The notes: generated by a model not told the origin, from the letters alone. A stretch of DNA of 64,000 bases from JAFMDF01 sp965222705 (GCA_965222705.1 CBDCUO010000016.1:1-64000); one strand, 5' to 3'; positions 27,159 to 36,419 are shown, numbered from the stretch's first letter. Numbers and translations are program-made.

Positions 27159-29528
27159 ATGCCTAAAATAAAAGATGTGAGACTAATTTTATCCCTAGTT
27201 TTTCAAGGCATTATTTTTTGCCTATTTAGTCAAAGTCCAGCTTCTCATCCAGATGCTCCTTGGGCATATAACAACGCTTTTTCTAATGAATTTAATGAAG
27301 AAGCCTTAGACCAAACCCAATGGACAAATGATGTAAACAGTTGGGGTACTTGGTCATGGGACACCAATAATGCTTATATCACCGACAATATGTTGACGCT
27401 AAGAATGAGGCAGGAAACCCACCGCAGAAACAACAAGGATTTTTACTTTAAATCTGGAATTTATCAAAATAGAGAAACCATTACTTATGGTTATTTTGAG
27501 GCAAGTATAAAAGCAAGTGCCAAAGGTCAAGGAACAGCTCCTGCCTTTTGGTTGTATAGTAGAGGTCAACCAATACCTACCGAAGAAGGGGGAGTCCAAT
27601 ATTGCGAGATTGATGCAGTCGAAATTTTTCAGGTGCCGAATCAATTAAAACGCTTGGAAATGAATCTGCATACTCGAATTATTGAAAATGGTCAATTGAC
27701 TTGGAAGCGACCAGGTCAGGGAGACACAGAATTGACACATAATACTTGGGTAGCTCCATGGGACCCACGAGATGAATACCACACTTATGGTGTTTGGAAT
27801 CGCCTAGACTCCATTTTTTGGTATGTAGATGGCATACAACGGGGGGCGAAGAAAAACCACTATTGGCATTTACCGATGTACCTGACTGTTTCCATGGGAT
27901 TGCGGACGCCTTATGAGCGATATATTAATGGCGTGAGAACGGTTGTACCCTTTCCAGATACAGAACCAGAAGAAGGATTTCCTACCGAAATGTTCTGTGA
28001 TTATGTGAGGGCTTGGAATACCGCACCTCAATTGTATGCTGACCGAGAAAAGTATTTCGATGCGGAGTTCCCCATAAATCTGGAGCTTCAATTTGATGTT
28101 CGTTATTTCGCTGGAAACGGAGGACAAGTGCTTTCTGAAAATGGAAAAGGTGTGTCCTGTAAACTGCAAGAAATAACGGCTGATGGCATAGTAGTTCAAG
28201 AATTTGAACAAGTAAACGCTGAAAGTATTGGCAAAGAATCAGGCTTGGCTAGATTTAATTTTTCCTTGGATAGTTTAGAACTTAGTGAAAATTTACCTGC
28301 TGGCAACCAGTATGTTTTAAGACCCATATTTAAAACTTCTTTTAATGGAGGGGAGGAAATAACTTTTGCCGACAAATTTTATCCGATTCAAGTAGTAGAA
28401 GAAGTAAAAAATGAAGAAGAAGAACCAGATGTTCCCAGCGTGAACTTACTGCAAAATCCTAGTTTTGAAACAGGTACAACTGCTTTTTGGACTAGAGGGA
28501 ATGGAAGTGGGCCTATAACCATTGTACAAGATGCTCAGGATGGTATTTATGCTGCCAAAGGCAACGTTGAACAATTAGTAGATTTGGAAGAAGGTGTTAG
28601 CTATACCTTAACTTGCTACGTCAAAAATCTTACTCCAGATTTGGATGTCTGGGTAGGCATTCGAGATATGGTTAATGGCGAGTTGGTCACTAATTATTTA
28701 TTCTCAAATATGGACTACGAAAAAGTAACCATTGACTTTACAAGTGCTGCTACAGGAAGTCACCGTTTTTGGGTATGGGGGGTAGAAGGTTCAGAATATT
28801 ATAGCGATAATTTTGTATTGCTCAAAGAAGGGACATTCCTTCCCGAAGAACCCGACTTAATTGTCAATAATTTGTTGGAAAATCCTGATTTTGAAAGTGG
28901 GGAATTGAACCCGTGGATTGCAGCTAATAATAATGGTGCGAAGATTGTAATGGATGCTCAGAATGGCGATTTTGCGGCACAAGGCAATATTGAACAATTA
29001 GTGGATTTAGAGGAGGGCGCAGAATATATTTTTACGGGTTATGCTAAAAATCTAACACCAGACTTAAATGTTTGGGTGGGGATTCGAGATATGGTTAAAG
29101 GGGAATTGGTCAAAAACTATTTAATTACAGATACCGAATACGAAGCTTTTAGGATTGAATTTACCAGTAAATCTACGGGTAGTCACCGCTTTTGGGCTTG
29201 GGGTGTACAAGGCTCCGATTATATCAGCGATAATTTTGTGCTAGTAAAGGTAGGAGAAGAATTCATCACCAATATTTTAGAGACAGAAATTAATGAAAAA
29301 GTTAAGATTGCCAATATGCATACAGGCGTAATGGTTAACCTTGCCCCATCTATTAAGCAGGCAAATATTTTTATCCATAATCTTTCTGGACAGTTGCTTT
29401 ACAAAAATAGCGTTTCCTCTGGAGATACTTTTATCAATAAAAGTGGATTTCCTATGTCTGGACTTTATTTAATTTCGGTTCAAACGGACCGATTTATTAA
29501 AACGGAGAAGGTTTTTATTGGGAAGTAA
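27159..29528 (+). CDS. GH16 endo-galactanase (carrageenase/agarase type) with two binding modules and T9SS sorting domain
   Basis: The 789-residue protein has a signal peptide (LILSLVFQGIIFCLFSQ) and a GH16 catalytic domain at about 30-290. The motif YCEIDAVEIF supplies Glu150, Asp152 and Glu155, in the ExDxxE form found in kappa-carrageenases, agarases and laminarinases. A beta-rich linker follows, then two related CBM-like modules at about 430-570 and 575-705 (LLQNPSFETG, LLENPDFESG, ...GSHRFW.WG). A type A T9SS C-terminal domain ends in LYLISVQTDRFIKTEKVFIG. It is probably secreted to the cell surface to cut the polymer. Kappa-carrageenase-like activity is inferred from context. Confidence 0.85.
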   Translation: MPKIKDVRLILSLVFQGIIFCLFSQSPASHPDAPWAYNNAFSNEFNEEALDQTQWTNDVNSWGTWSWDTNNAYITDNMLTLRMRQETHRRNNKDFYFKSGIYQNRETITYGYFEASIKASAKGQGTAPAFWLYSRGQPIPTEEGGVQYCEIDAVEIFQVPNQLKRLEMNLHTRIIENGQLTWKRPGQGDTELTHNTWVAPWDPRDEYHTYGVWNRLDSIFWYVDGIQRGAKKNHYWHLPMYLTVSMGLRTPYERYINGVRTVVPFPDTEPEEGFPTEMFCDYVRAWNTAPQLYADREKYFDAEFPINLELQFDVRYFAGNGGQVLSENGKGVSCKLQEITADGIVVQEFEQVNAESIGKESGLARFNFSLDSLELSENLPAGNQYVLRPIFKTSFNGGEEITFADKFYPIQVVEEVKNEEEEPDVPSVNLLQNPSFETGTTAFWTRGNGSGPITIVQDAQDGIYAAKGNVEQLVDLEEGVSYTLTCYVKNLTPDLDVWVGIRDMVNGELVTNYLFSNMDYEKVTIDFTSAATGSHRFWVWGVEGSEYYSDNFVLLKEGTFLPEEPDLIVNNLLENPDFESGELNPWIAANNNGAKIVMDAQNGDFAAQGNIEQLVDLEEGAEYIFTGYAKNLTPDLNVWVGIRDMVKGELVKNYLITDTEYEAFRIEFTSKSTGSHRFWAWGVQGSDYISDNFVLVKVGEEFITNILETEINEKVKIANMHTGVMVNLAPSIKQANIFIHNLSGQLLYKNSVSSGDTFINKSGFPMSGLYLISVQTDRFIKTEKVFIGK

Positions 29529-29655
29529 ATTGGTAGCACAGGCTTAATGGTTTACAAGAAATAATTTATGTTTTTAAGCATTAAACTTCCAAGTCTGCAC
29601 GGTGTTTTTCCCGTCTGGAGGGGGAGACCACCAAGGAAGAAACTTGTAATAAAAA

Positions 29656-31611
29656 ATGACAAAAAAAACAGAAAGCCCATACCTAAAACTTCGAAGTATT
29701 CTAATTGGCGATTGCCAATGGACAGAGGGTTTCTGGGCAGATAAATTTAAAGTTTGCGAAGAATCTATGCTACCCTATATGGGAGAATTACTATGCGGAG
29801 ATATTGGTCATGCGCTGAATAATTTCAAAATTGCCGCAGGGCTAAAAAAAGGGGAACATAAAGGAATGTTTTGGCATGATGGCGATTTTTATAAATGGAT
29901 GGAAGCAGCTATGTATGTCTATGCCATTAATAAAGACAAAAAAATACTCCAACAATTAGATAAGCACATCGACATTATTGGTAAAGCTCAAATGCCAGAC
30001 GGCTATTTGCAAACCCAAATTCAACTTAGACCCGAAGTTGACCGCTATGAAAATCGGAAATACCACGAGATGTATAATACAGGGCATTTATTGATAAGTG
30101 CTTGTGTGCATCATCAAGTAACGAGACAAACCAACTTTCTGAATATTGCCATTAAACATGCCGATTTATTATACACCATTTTTTACCCAGAAACAAAACA
30201 ATTTGGACGATTTGGGTTTAACCAAACACAAATTATGGGGCTGGTAGAATTATACAGAATCACCAAAGACAAAAAATACTTACAGTTAGCCGAACGATTT
30301 ATCAACCGACGAGGAAAGTATGCCGTTGTCCACCACCCTACTACCGAAGGGTATCCAATTGGAGATATGGTACAAGAAAGAATTGCCTTACGAGATGCAA
30401 AAGAAGCGGCGGGTCATGCAGTCTTAGCATTATATTACTATGCGGGTGCAGCGGATGTTTATGCCGAAACAGGCGAAAAGGCTTTAATAACTGCCTTAGA
30501 CCGACTCTGGACAAATGTTACTCAACAAAAAATGTATGTAACGGGTGCAGTTGGGCAAACGCATTATGGCGCATCTTCTAATCGGGACAAGATTGAAGAA
30601 GGTTTTATTGATGATTATATGATGCCCAATATGACAGCGTACAACGAGACTTGTGCCAATATTTGCAATGCGATGTTTAGCTATCGAATGTTGGGGGTAA
30701 AAGGAGCATCAAAGTATGCTGACATAATGGAGCTAGTATTATATAACAGCGCACTTTCGGGAATCAGCATTGAAGGCAAAGATTATTTTTATGCGAATCC
30801 GCTCCGAATGGTTCATGGTTCAAGGGTTTATAAAGCACACGAAAATGATACCGAATCACCTGAAAGAGAACCCTATTTAGAGTGTTTTTGCTGTCCACCG
30901 AACCTAGTTAGAACGATTGCAAAATCTTCCAAATGGGCATATAGCCTCTCCAAAAATGGTATCGCCGTTAACCTCTATGGTGGCAATCAATTGACTACTA
31001 AATTACAAGATGGTACTACCTTAAAATTAACGCAAACCACTCAATATCCCTGGGAAGGAACAGTCAATATCACCATTAATAAATGCAAAAAAGGCCCTTT
31101 TGAAATTTTGTTAAGAATCCCAGATTGGGCAAGAGGTGCAACCGTTGCTATCAATAGAAAAAAGCTAAGTAAAAAAATCAAAGCTGGCAGTTTTACTAAA
31201 ATTAAAAGGGCGTGGAAGAAAGGCGATACCCTTACTTTAGGATTTCCTATGGACATCCACTTGGTAGAAGGACATCCAAAAATTGAAGAAGTACGCAATC
31301 AGGTAGCAGTCAAGCGAGGTCCAGTTGTGTATTGTGTGGAAACCCCTGATTTGCCAAAAGATACCCAAATACTGGATGTGTATATAGATGGTAAAGCTCC
31401 ATTGACCGTTAATTACCAGCCTGACTTTTTAGGAGGCGTGGCGACCATTAAAGGAAATCTACTAATTCGTTCTGACGAAAGAAAGCATCTCTATCAGCCA
31501 ATTAGTCAACCAAAATGGACCACTCATTCCGTACAGTTAGTGCCTTATTTTGCTTGGAGTAATCGAGGTATGGCGGAAATGACGGTGTTTTTACCTGTTG
31601 TCTGGAGGTGA
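29656..31611 (+). CDS. GH127-family enzyme without signal peptide, probable 3,6-anhydro-galactosidase
   Basis: The 651-residue protein is a full DUF1680/GH127 (alpha/alpha)6-barrel enzyme. The zinc and catalytic site of the family is complete: Glu331 and Cys333 in AYNETCANICN, and Cys412-Cys413 in ECFCCPPNLVRT. It starts MTKKTESPYLKLRS with no export signal, unlike its paralogue at 39201, so it may work in the cytoplasm on imported oligosaccharides. GH127 was first described as beta-L-arabinofuranosidase. Some marine members release 3,6-anhydro-D-galactose from carrageenan oligosaccharides, which fits this locus. It follows the GH16 gene by 127 bp. Confidence 0.86.
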   Translation: MTKKTESPYLKLRSILIGDCQWTEGFWADKFKVCEESMLPYMGELLCGDIGHALNNFKIAAGLKKGEHKGMFWHDGDFYKWMEAAMYVYAINKDKKILQQLDKHIDIIGKAQMPDGYLQTQIQLRPEVDRYENRKYHEMYNTGHLLISACVHHQVTRQTNFLNIAIKHADLLYTIFYPETKQFGRFGFNQTQIMGLVELYRITKDKKYLQLAERFINRRGKYAVVHHPTTEGYPIGDMVQERIALRDAKEAAGHAVLALYYYAGAADVYAETGEKALITALDRLWTNVTQQKMYVTGAVGQTHYGASSNRDKIEEGFIDDYMMPNMTAYNETCANICNAMFSYRMLGVKGASKYADIMELVLYNSALSGISIEGKDYFYANPLRMVHGSRVYKAHENDTESPEREPYLECFCCPPNLVRTIAKSSKWAYSLSKNGIAVNLYGGNQLTTKLQDGTTLKLTQTTQYPWEGTVNITINKCKKGPFEILLRIPDWARGATVAINRKKLSKKIKAGSFTKIKRAWKKGDTLTLGFPMDIHLVEGHPKIEEVRNQVAVKRGPVVYCVETPDLPKDTQILDVYIDGKAPLTVNYQPDFLGGVATIKGNLLIRSDERKHLYQPISQPKWTTHSVQLVPYFAWSNRGMAEMTVFLPVVWR

Positions 31612-31620
31612 TTTTATTGG

Positions 31621-31654
31621 AGAGCTTGGAGCTTTTCGAAAAGCTCCAAGCTCT
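31621..31654. terminator. Perfect 34-bp palindrome between GH127 and second GH16
   Basis: The centre GAGCTTTTCGAAAAGCTC extends symmetrically to 34 bp without a mismatch. It begins 10 bp after the GH127 stop. In RNA it would form a very stable stem. It lacks a T-run, so partial termination or transcript-end protection is more likely than full termination. Confidence 0.55.
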
Positions 31655-31678
31655 AGTTTACGTAAAAAGCTATAAATT

Positions 31679-33184
31679 ATGAAAAACCTATTCTTAAAAT
31701 ATACCCTTTTACTCCTTTTGGGTGGAAGTATTTTTTTTAATGCAAGCTGTGTCCAAACCAGTAAAACAATGGCTAGTAAGGAAATCGTTGAAAAGGTTGA
31801 AAAAACAACGCAACTAGCTCAACCCAATCCTGCCTCTGACCCAACAAACAAAGGTGGTTGGGTACTTAACGAAGCAATCAGCGACGAGTTCAATGGAACA
31901 GAACTAGACCGAGATAAATGGTTCATCGAAGGACAAGAGGGCGACTATTATATCTGGAAAGGTCGTCCACCCTCCCAATTTGCAGCCCATAACGCAAGGG
32001 TAGAAGATGGTAAATTAAAATTGAGAACACAATGGGAACCTGATTTTCAATTTGCCCAAGAAAACTATGCCGATGGAAAAAATAATGATAGATACGGCGA
32101 ATGGGAAGGCAACCCCTTTCCTGTAACCACTGCAGGAGTTATCAGCAAAAAGCGTTTTCTAAATGGGTATATGGAGGCAAAAACCAAGACGGGCAATGCC
32201 GCCATTACAGGCGCATTTTGGGCGATTGGTTACGAGCAAGAACTGGATATATTTGAGCAAATGGGCAACCCCAAAGGAGATAAGTTAGACATTCATGCCA
32301 ACGGCACTAAAATTACTATTCACGATTGGAGTCCGCCAGCCCAAAGACCTACTTGGGTATGGAAATATAAAGATAATAAATTACCTTTTAGAACCGCCGA
32401 TGAATTTCATGTTTTTGGTGTTGAATGGGGGGAAGATTATTTGAAATATTTCATGGATGGAAAATTGATTTCAGAAGTGACCCAAGATGAACTAGGAATA
32501 GAATGGGTATTAAATAACCCGATGGAAATATGGTTTGATTCCGAAATTTTTAAGTGGCTGGGCTTACCTCATAAAGAAGAATTGCCCGTTGATTTTGAAA
32601 TTGAGTACGTCCGAGTTTGGCAAAAACCTACCAAAAATTTATTAGCTCGACAATTTTATGGTTTTGAAGGTCCGATTTTATTTGAAAATAATCCACGACC
32701 TTTAACCTTATTGCCCGAAAGTTCAGTACCAGACAATTACCAAAAATTTTGGTTGATAGACAGCCTTTCTGCCAACTATTTTGTCATCAATAAAGGCCAA
32801 TATGCTTCTGGTGTAAATAGTCTAGAGTTTACTGGTTTTGGAAAAGCCGAAAAATTAGAAACGGAGAAAGTAATTGCTTTATCTCCCGAAGGGGCAATCA
32901 ATCTACCTGTTGGCAACTATAAGTTAACTTGCAAAATTTATTTAGAACAAGGTCATTTACCGAAAAAATTATACTTGGGGATAAAAGAAGAAAACCTTGA
33001 ATTTGAAATTGACTTGAGAGGTAAACCTCGCAGGGAGTGGATTACAGTTGAAAAAACATTTACAAAACAAGCCAATTCTACGGCTGCCGACCAGTTCAGC
33101 ATTGAAGTTCGGAAAGAAGATGTACCTACAAATAGACCTTGTAAGTTTTATATTGACGATATAGCTATTCAGAAAGCAAAGTAG
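31679..33184 (+). CDS. GH16 family glycoside hydrolase, lipoprotein
   Basis: The 501-residue protein has a lipoprotein signal (LLLLLGGSIFFNASC, lipobox Cys24). A GH16 domain follows, with DEFNGTELDRDKWF at its start and the catalytic motif QELDIFEQMG (Glu188, Asp190, Glu193). After about residue 320 a second beta-sandwich domain of some 180 residues resembles a non-catalytic binding module. It differs clearly from the first GH16 and lacks a T9SS domain, so it is probably an anchored enzyme acting on a different chain type or on oligosaccharides. Furcellaranase, carrageenase and porphyranase activities are all possible. Confidence 0.83.
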   Translation: MKNLFLKYTLLLLLGGSIFFNASCVQTSKTMASKEIVEKVEKTTQLAQPNPASDPTNKGGWVLNEAISDEFNGTELDRDKWFIEGQEGDYYIWKGRPPSQFAAHNARVEDGKLKLRTQWEPDFQFAQENYADGKNNDRYGEWEGNPFPVTTAGVISKKRFLNGYMEAKTKTGNAAITGAFWAIGYEQELDIFEQMGNPKGDKLDIHANGTKITIHDWSPPAQRPTWVWKYKDNKLPFRTADEFHVFGVEWGEDYLKYFMDGKLISEVTQDELGIEWVLNNPMEIWFDSEIFKWLGLPHKEELPVDFEIEYVRVWQKPTKNLLARQFYGFEGPILFENNPRPLTLLPESSVPDNYQKFWLIDSLSANYFVINKGQYASGVNSLEFTGFGKAEKLETEKVIALSPEGAINLPVGNYKLTCKIYLEQGHLPKKLYLGIKEENLEFEIDLRGKPRREWITVEKTFTKQANSTAADQFSIEVRKEDVPTNRPCKFYIDDIAIQKAK

Positions 33185-33213
33185 TAGCTTAGACCTCTGG
33201 TCTGAGCAGTCTG
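33184..33213. repeat. GTAGCTTAG-type repeat, single arm
   Basis: GTAGCTTAGACCTCTGGTCT followed by GAGCAG overlaps the last base of the GH16 stop codon. It contains its own short inverted repeat (AGACC...GGTCT). It is related to 21343-21408 and 47493-47520. Confidence 0.55.
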
Positions 33214-33262
33214 AGCAGCAAAGTATATACTGTATTTACTACTACATTCAAAACAAAACGAT

Positions 33263-34822
33263 ATGAATTACCAAAGAAATGCCTTCACCTTCGCTACCAT
33301 TGTTGCTTTTGGGGGCTTTGTTTTTGGCTTAGATGCCGCCCTAATTTCAGGAACTGTCAATTACATTGTCTCGGAATTTGGCTTAAACGACTGGCAATTA
33401 GGCACAGCTGTAAGTGCCCCAGGTTTAGGAGTTTTAGTCGCCTTACCCATTGCTGGATATGCTGCCAATGTTTTAGGACGTAAAAACACCTTGCTCATCA
33501 TTGCGGCACTATATTTAGTGTCTGCTTTAGGTTCTGCTTTTGCTACTTCTTATGAAATGTTAGTGGCGGCACGATTTTTAGGCGGTTTGGCATTTAGTTC
33601 CATTACCTTGGCAGCGATGTATATTGGTGAAATTGCCCCTCCAAAGTGGCGAGGAAAATTGGTGTCCATGACACAAATTAATATTGTAGTTGGTTTGTCA
33701 GCCGCTTATTTTATTAATTATTTAATTCAACAATGGACAAGTTCTGATGCTGCTTGGGTGGCAGATTGGGGCATCAAAACACATACTTGGCGTTGGATGT
33801 TAGGCTCCGAAATTATTTTTGCTTTGGTTTGGTTTTTACTATTATTTTTTATTCCCAAAAGCCCATCTTGGTTGTTATTCAAAGGAAGAGAAACTGAAGC
33901 GAAAAATACCTTACAAAAGATTTATCCTACCGAAACAATCAATCGGGAAATAGAAGCGATAAAAGTAAGCCTTGCGCAAAATGGCAACGATCGTTCCATA
34001 ATGACCCAACTCAAAGAGGTATTTGACAAGAAGTATCGAATTATTTTCATCGTTGCTTTAACAATCGCCATTGCGCAACAATCGACTGGTATCAATGCGA
34101 TTTTATTTTATGCCCCAACGGTTATTGAACAAATTGGATTAGGAACAGATGCCGCATTTATGCAGGCGATTTGGATAGGCTTAACAAGCGTTATATTTAC
34201 GGTACTTTCGTTAATGCTGATTGATAAAATAGGTCGTCGTCCAATGATACTTTGGGGTATGGTTTGGATTATTGCAAGCTTGTCATTGTGTACTTATGGT
34301 TTTTATAATGCCCGTTATACCGTTACCCAACAAGCGATTACGGAGATGGCCGACATTCCCAATGCTAGTCGTTTGAGCAGTATGATTGATGTGGAATACA
34401 AAAGCGATATTGAATTCAAAGAAGCCTTAAAAACTGCTATTGGTGAAGAAGATGCCAGAACACACTCTAGCCTCTTGTTGCAAAAATCTGCTTCGATGAA
34501 TGGTATTTTAATCTTTTCTGGTATTCTGAGTTTTATAGCCGCTTTTCACTTTTCCGTTGGGCCTATTATGTGGGTTTTGTTTTCCGAAATTTTTCCCCAT
34601 TCTATGCGAGGCGTAGGTATTCCCTTTTTTGCTTTGGTGACAAGCGTTGTGAGTTGGTTAGTACAGAAGTTTTTTCCAGCACAGTTAGCATCCATGGGGA
34701 GTACTTGGATATTTCTGTTTTACGCAACTACTGTCTTGATTGGTTTTTTGATTTTGTTGAAGTATTTGCCTGAAACGAAGAATATGTCGATAGAAGAAAT
34801 TCAGACGGCAATGAAACAGTAA
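33263..34822 (+). CDS. Sugar-porter MFS transporter
   Basis: The 519-residue protein has 12 predicted membrane helices and sugar-porter signatures: FGGFVFGLDAALISG in helix one, LGRKNTLL and IDKIGRRPM loop motifs, RFLGGLAFSS, QQSTGINAILFYAP and the C-terminal YLPETKN. A loop of about 70 residues between helices nine and ten (around DIPNASRLSSMIDVEYKS) is an insertion compared with XylE-type porters. As the last gene of the GH16-GH127-GH16 unit it would bring a released monosaccharide, galactose or anhydrogalactose, across the inner membrane. Confidence 0.86.
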   Translation: MNYQRNAFTFATIVAFGGFVFGLDAALISGTVNYIVSEFGLNDWQLGTAVSAPGLGVLVALPIAGYAANVLGRKNTLLIIAALYLVSALGSAFATSYEMLVAARFLGGLAFSSITLAAMYIGEIAPPKWRGKLVSMTQINIVVGLSAAYFINYLIQQWTSSDAAWVADWGIKTHTWRWMLGSEIIFALVWFLLLFFIPKSPSWLLFKGRETEAKNTLQKIYPTETINREIEAIKVSLAQNGNDRSIMTQLKEVFDKKYRIIFIVALTIAIAQQSTGINAILFYAPTVIEQIGLGTDAAFMQAIWIGLTSVIFTVLSLMLIDKIGRRPMILWGMVWIIASLSLCTYGFYNARYTVTQQAITEMADIPNASRLSSMIDVEYKSDIEFKEALKTAIGEEDARTHSSLLLQKSASMNGILIFSGILSFIAAFHFSVGPIMWVLFSEIFPHSMRGVGIPFFALVTSVVSWLVQKFFPAQLASMGSTWIFLFYATTVLIGFLILLKYLPETKNMSIEEIQTAMKQ

Positions 34823-34866
34823 GTCTTTTTATTATTTATTCGGAGAATTTCAAAGCCTATAACCTT

Positions 34867-35302
34867 CTATATCGTATCAAAAGGCGGATGAAGATTACCT
34901 AAAATCATCAGACGCCTAATATTTACCACACCTATACGATTTAATTGTAAAGCATCAATGGTTATTTTTCCTATGGGCGTTTTTCCAATAATCTGCAAGA
35001 AATCATCTGACCATTTGAAATGATTTTTCCATAAATCTTTTCTAGGATTGAATAGAGAAATACGTTTTTCTGTTTTTGTATCATTGATAAAAACCCTCAT
35101 AGCTTTCCGACTATTGCAGCCACGACAAGCAAGTGCAAGGTTTAATATATCATCTTCTCCTCCTTCAACAACTGGGATAATATGCTCAATTTCAAAAGTT
35201 TCTAGGGCAACATCAGCACGGCATTGACAATATTCGCATCGGTTCTTAGCACGAATAAATACTAATTCTTTTTTTCTTTTTCGAAATGTATTTCCTAGGC
35301 AT
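34867..35302 (-). CDS. HNH endonuclease, one frameshift near the start
   Basis: The protein would start at ATG 35302, overlapping the end of the upstream gene by 8 bp. The T7 run at 35269-35275 puts this start out of frame. Removing one base gives MPRKYISKKKKELVFIRAKN followed by RCEYCQCRADV, EIEHIIPVVEGGEDD and LACRGCNSRKAM. These are the paired-Cys and H-x-x-P features of HNH nucleases, and the total is 144 codons plus a stop. The fold is clear. It is probably translationally coupled to the small upstream protein, a pairing seen in many Bacteroidota and cyanobacteria. Confidence 0.75.
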
Positions 35303-35684
35303 AAGCGGGAGGAGAAGGGAATTCTTTAAGGAGATTATTTAAGGGCTGCCCTCTCAATTTAGCAAGCTGCAATAAATACTGTAATCTTTGGGCATCTAAG
35401 GCCTCAAATTTATTGGTCAATTCCAAGAGTTCTTTTTGTTCTTTATCTGAAATTTTACCGCTTTCGACTTTTAATCGCAATGCTTTATACCTCTTATTGT
35501 CTTTGGCTGGATAACTTGATTTTATATGTTTGATAAGTACAGCCTCTTGGGACGGTTGCTTAGTTTTTTCTTTTTTTAGTTGTTTGAAGTAGGTACGAAC
35601 CGTTGCCAACAACTCCGCATCATCAGTTTCAACTAATAATTTAAGTAAATCATTTTTTATTTCTAATACATTCATATTTGGCAT
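35295..35684 (-). CDS. Small helical protein paired with HNH endonuclease
   Basis: I prefer ATG 35684 over the TTG at 35696. The roughly 129-residue protein is charged and almost entirely helical (ELLATVRTYFKQLKKEKT, then KISDKEQKELLELTNKFEAL and DAQRLQYLLQLAKLRGQPL). I do not recognise a named family, but small proteins of this type commonly precede HNH genes. The 8-bp overlap with the HNH gene suggests a two-gene module that functions together, possibly of the toxin-antitoxin or homing kind. It is inserted between plus-strand PUL genes. Confidence 0.65.
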   Translation of the reverse strand: MPNMNVLEIKNDLLKLLVETDDAELLATVRTYFKQLKKEKTKQPSQEAVLIKHIKSSYPAKDNKRYKALRLKVESGKISDKEQKELLELTNKFEALDAQRLQYLLQLAKLRGQPLNNLLKEFPSPPAYA

Positions 35685-35813
35685 ATTTAATTGCAAGATA
35701 CGGAAATAAATTATTGTATAAAACTGACAAGATTGAAAAAAGGTTTAAGTTATTCAAAATAAACAAATCTTTAACGTTAGCTATCCTGAAACCTCCCCAA
35801 CTCGTATCCTATA

Positions 35814-35881
35814 TAAGGTAAAATTTTAGAAGAACAAGATAATTTTCATCTATACTCATTTATCAAATTTCTCTTTTTTTG
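35814..35881 (+). promoter_or_regulatory. PUL operator copy D plus promoter core, upstream of the acyl carrier protein gene
   Basis: The 39-bp element occupies 35814-35852, with half-sites AGGTAA at 35816 and AGATAA at 35837 (21 bp apart). A TTTG core lies at 35878-35881, 26 nt after the element. The unit it drives starts with the acyl carrier protein gene and probably runs into the binding-module protein, GH127 and the galactose genes. Confidence 0.78.
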
Positions 35882-35982
35882 TTTCAAGTTCCTTTTGAAG
35901 CAACAGTCAACTTATTACGCTGATAATCAGTATGCTATTCTCTCATAAAACAGTCCCTTTACAAATATTAAAACCGCTCCGC

Positions 35983-36225
35983 ATGACGCAAAGAAAGATT
36001 AAAAAAGAAGTATGGAACATTCTGTCCAATATGGGAATAGCCCCAAAAGCGTTAACCCCTAATGCCTCTTTTATAAAAGACCTGGGCTTAGATTCTTTGG
36101 ATTTTGCAGAATTATTAATTGAGTTGGAATTAGTCTTTACCGTAGAAATTCCAATTGTGGAAGCAGAAAATTTACAGACAGTTCAAAAGGCGGTACAGTA
36201 TATCAATCAGAAAGTAAATAGATAA
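35983..36225 (+). CDS. Acyl carrier protein-like protein
   Basis: With the start at ATG 35983 the protein is 80 residues, the normal ACP size; ATG 35932 would add 17 residues. The phosphopantetheine site is LGLDSLDFAELL (Ser38) and the helical spacing fits the family. No fatty-acid or polyketide genes are nearby, yet the gene lies directly behind operator D, which makes its presence in a sugar-degradation locus unusual. It could serve a specialised acyl transfer or be a moonlighting ACP. The role is unknown. Confidence 0.82.
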   Translation: MTQRKIKKEVWNILSNMGIAPKALTPNASFIKDLGLDSLDFAELLIELELVFTVEIPIVEAENLQTVQKAVQYINQKVNR

Positions 36226-36228
36226 AAA

Positions 36229-36344
36229 GAGAGGTCAGAAGTCAGACGAGACAAGAATAATACATTGATAATCAATTAATTTATCCTAGCGAATCTGACC
36301 TTTGACAGTTTATGAAATAAACGGTCTGACATCTGACTTCTCTC
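36229..36344. repeat. Inverted repeat of the TCAGAAGTCAGA type
   Basis: Arms near 36229-36246 and 36325-36344 are imperfect inverted copies of GAGGTCAGAAGTCAGA. They span the gap between the ACP gene and the binding-module gene and match the hairpin downstream of susD. Confidence 0.5.
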
Positions 36345-36419
36345 TTTTCAATCAGACAATTTTATTCGAGCTGCATTTATCAACCAATAAATTTAATTTA
36401 AAACTAAATCCTTTTCATT

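Noticed and set aside
34867..35302. Programmed ribosomal frameshifting in the HNH gene at the A7 run
   Set aside because: The shift needed is forward by one base. No slippery site with a downstream structure is evident, and the same A7/T7 signature appears in unrelated genes, which favours a homopolymer error.
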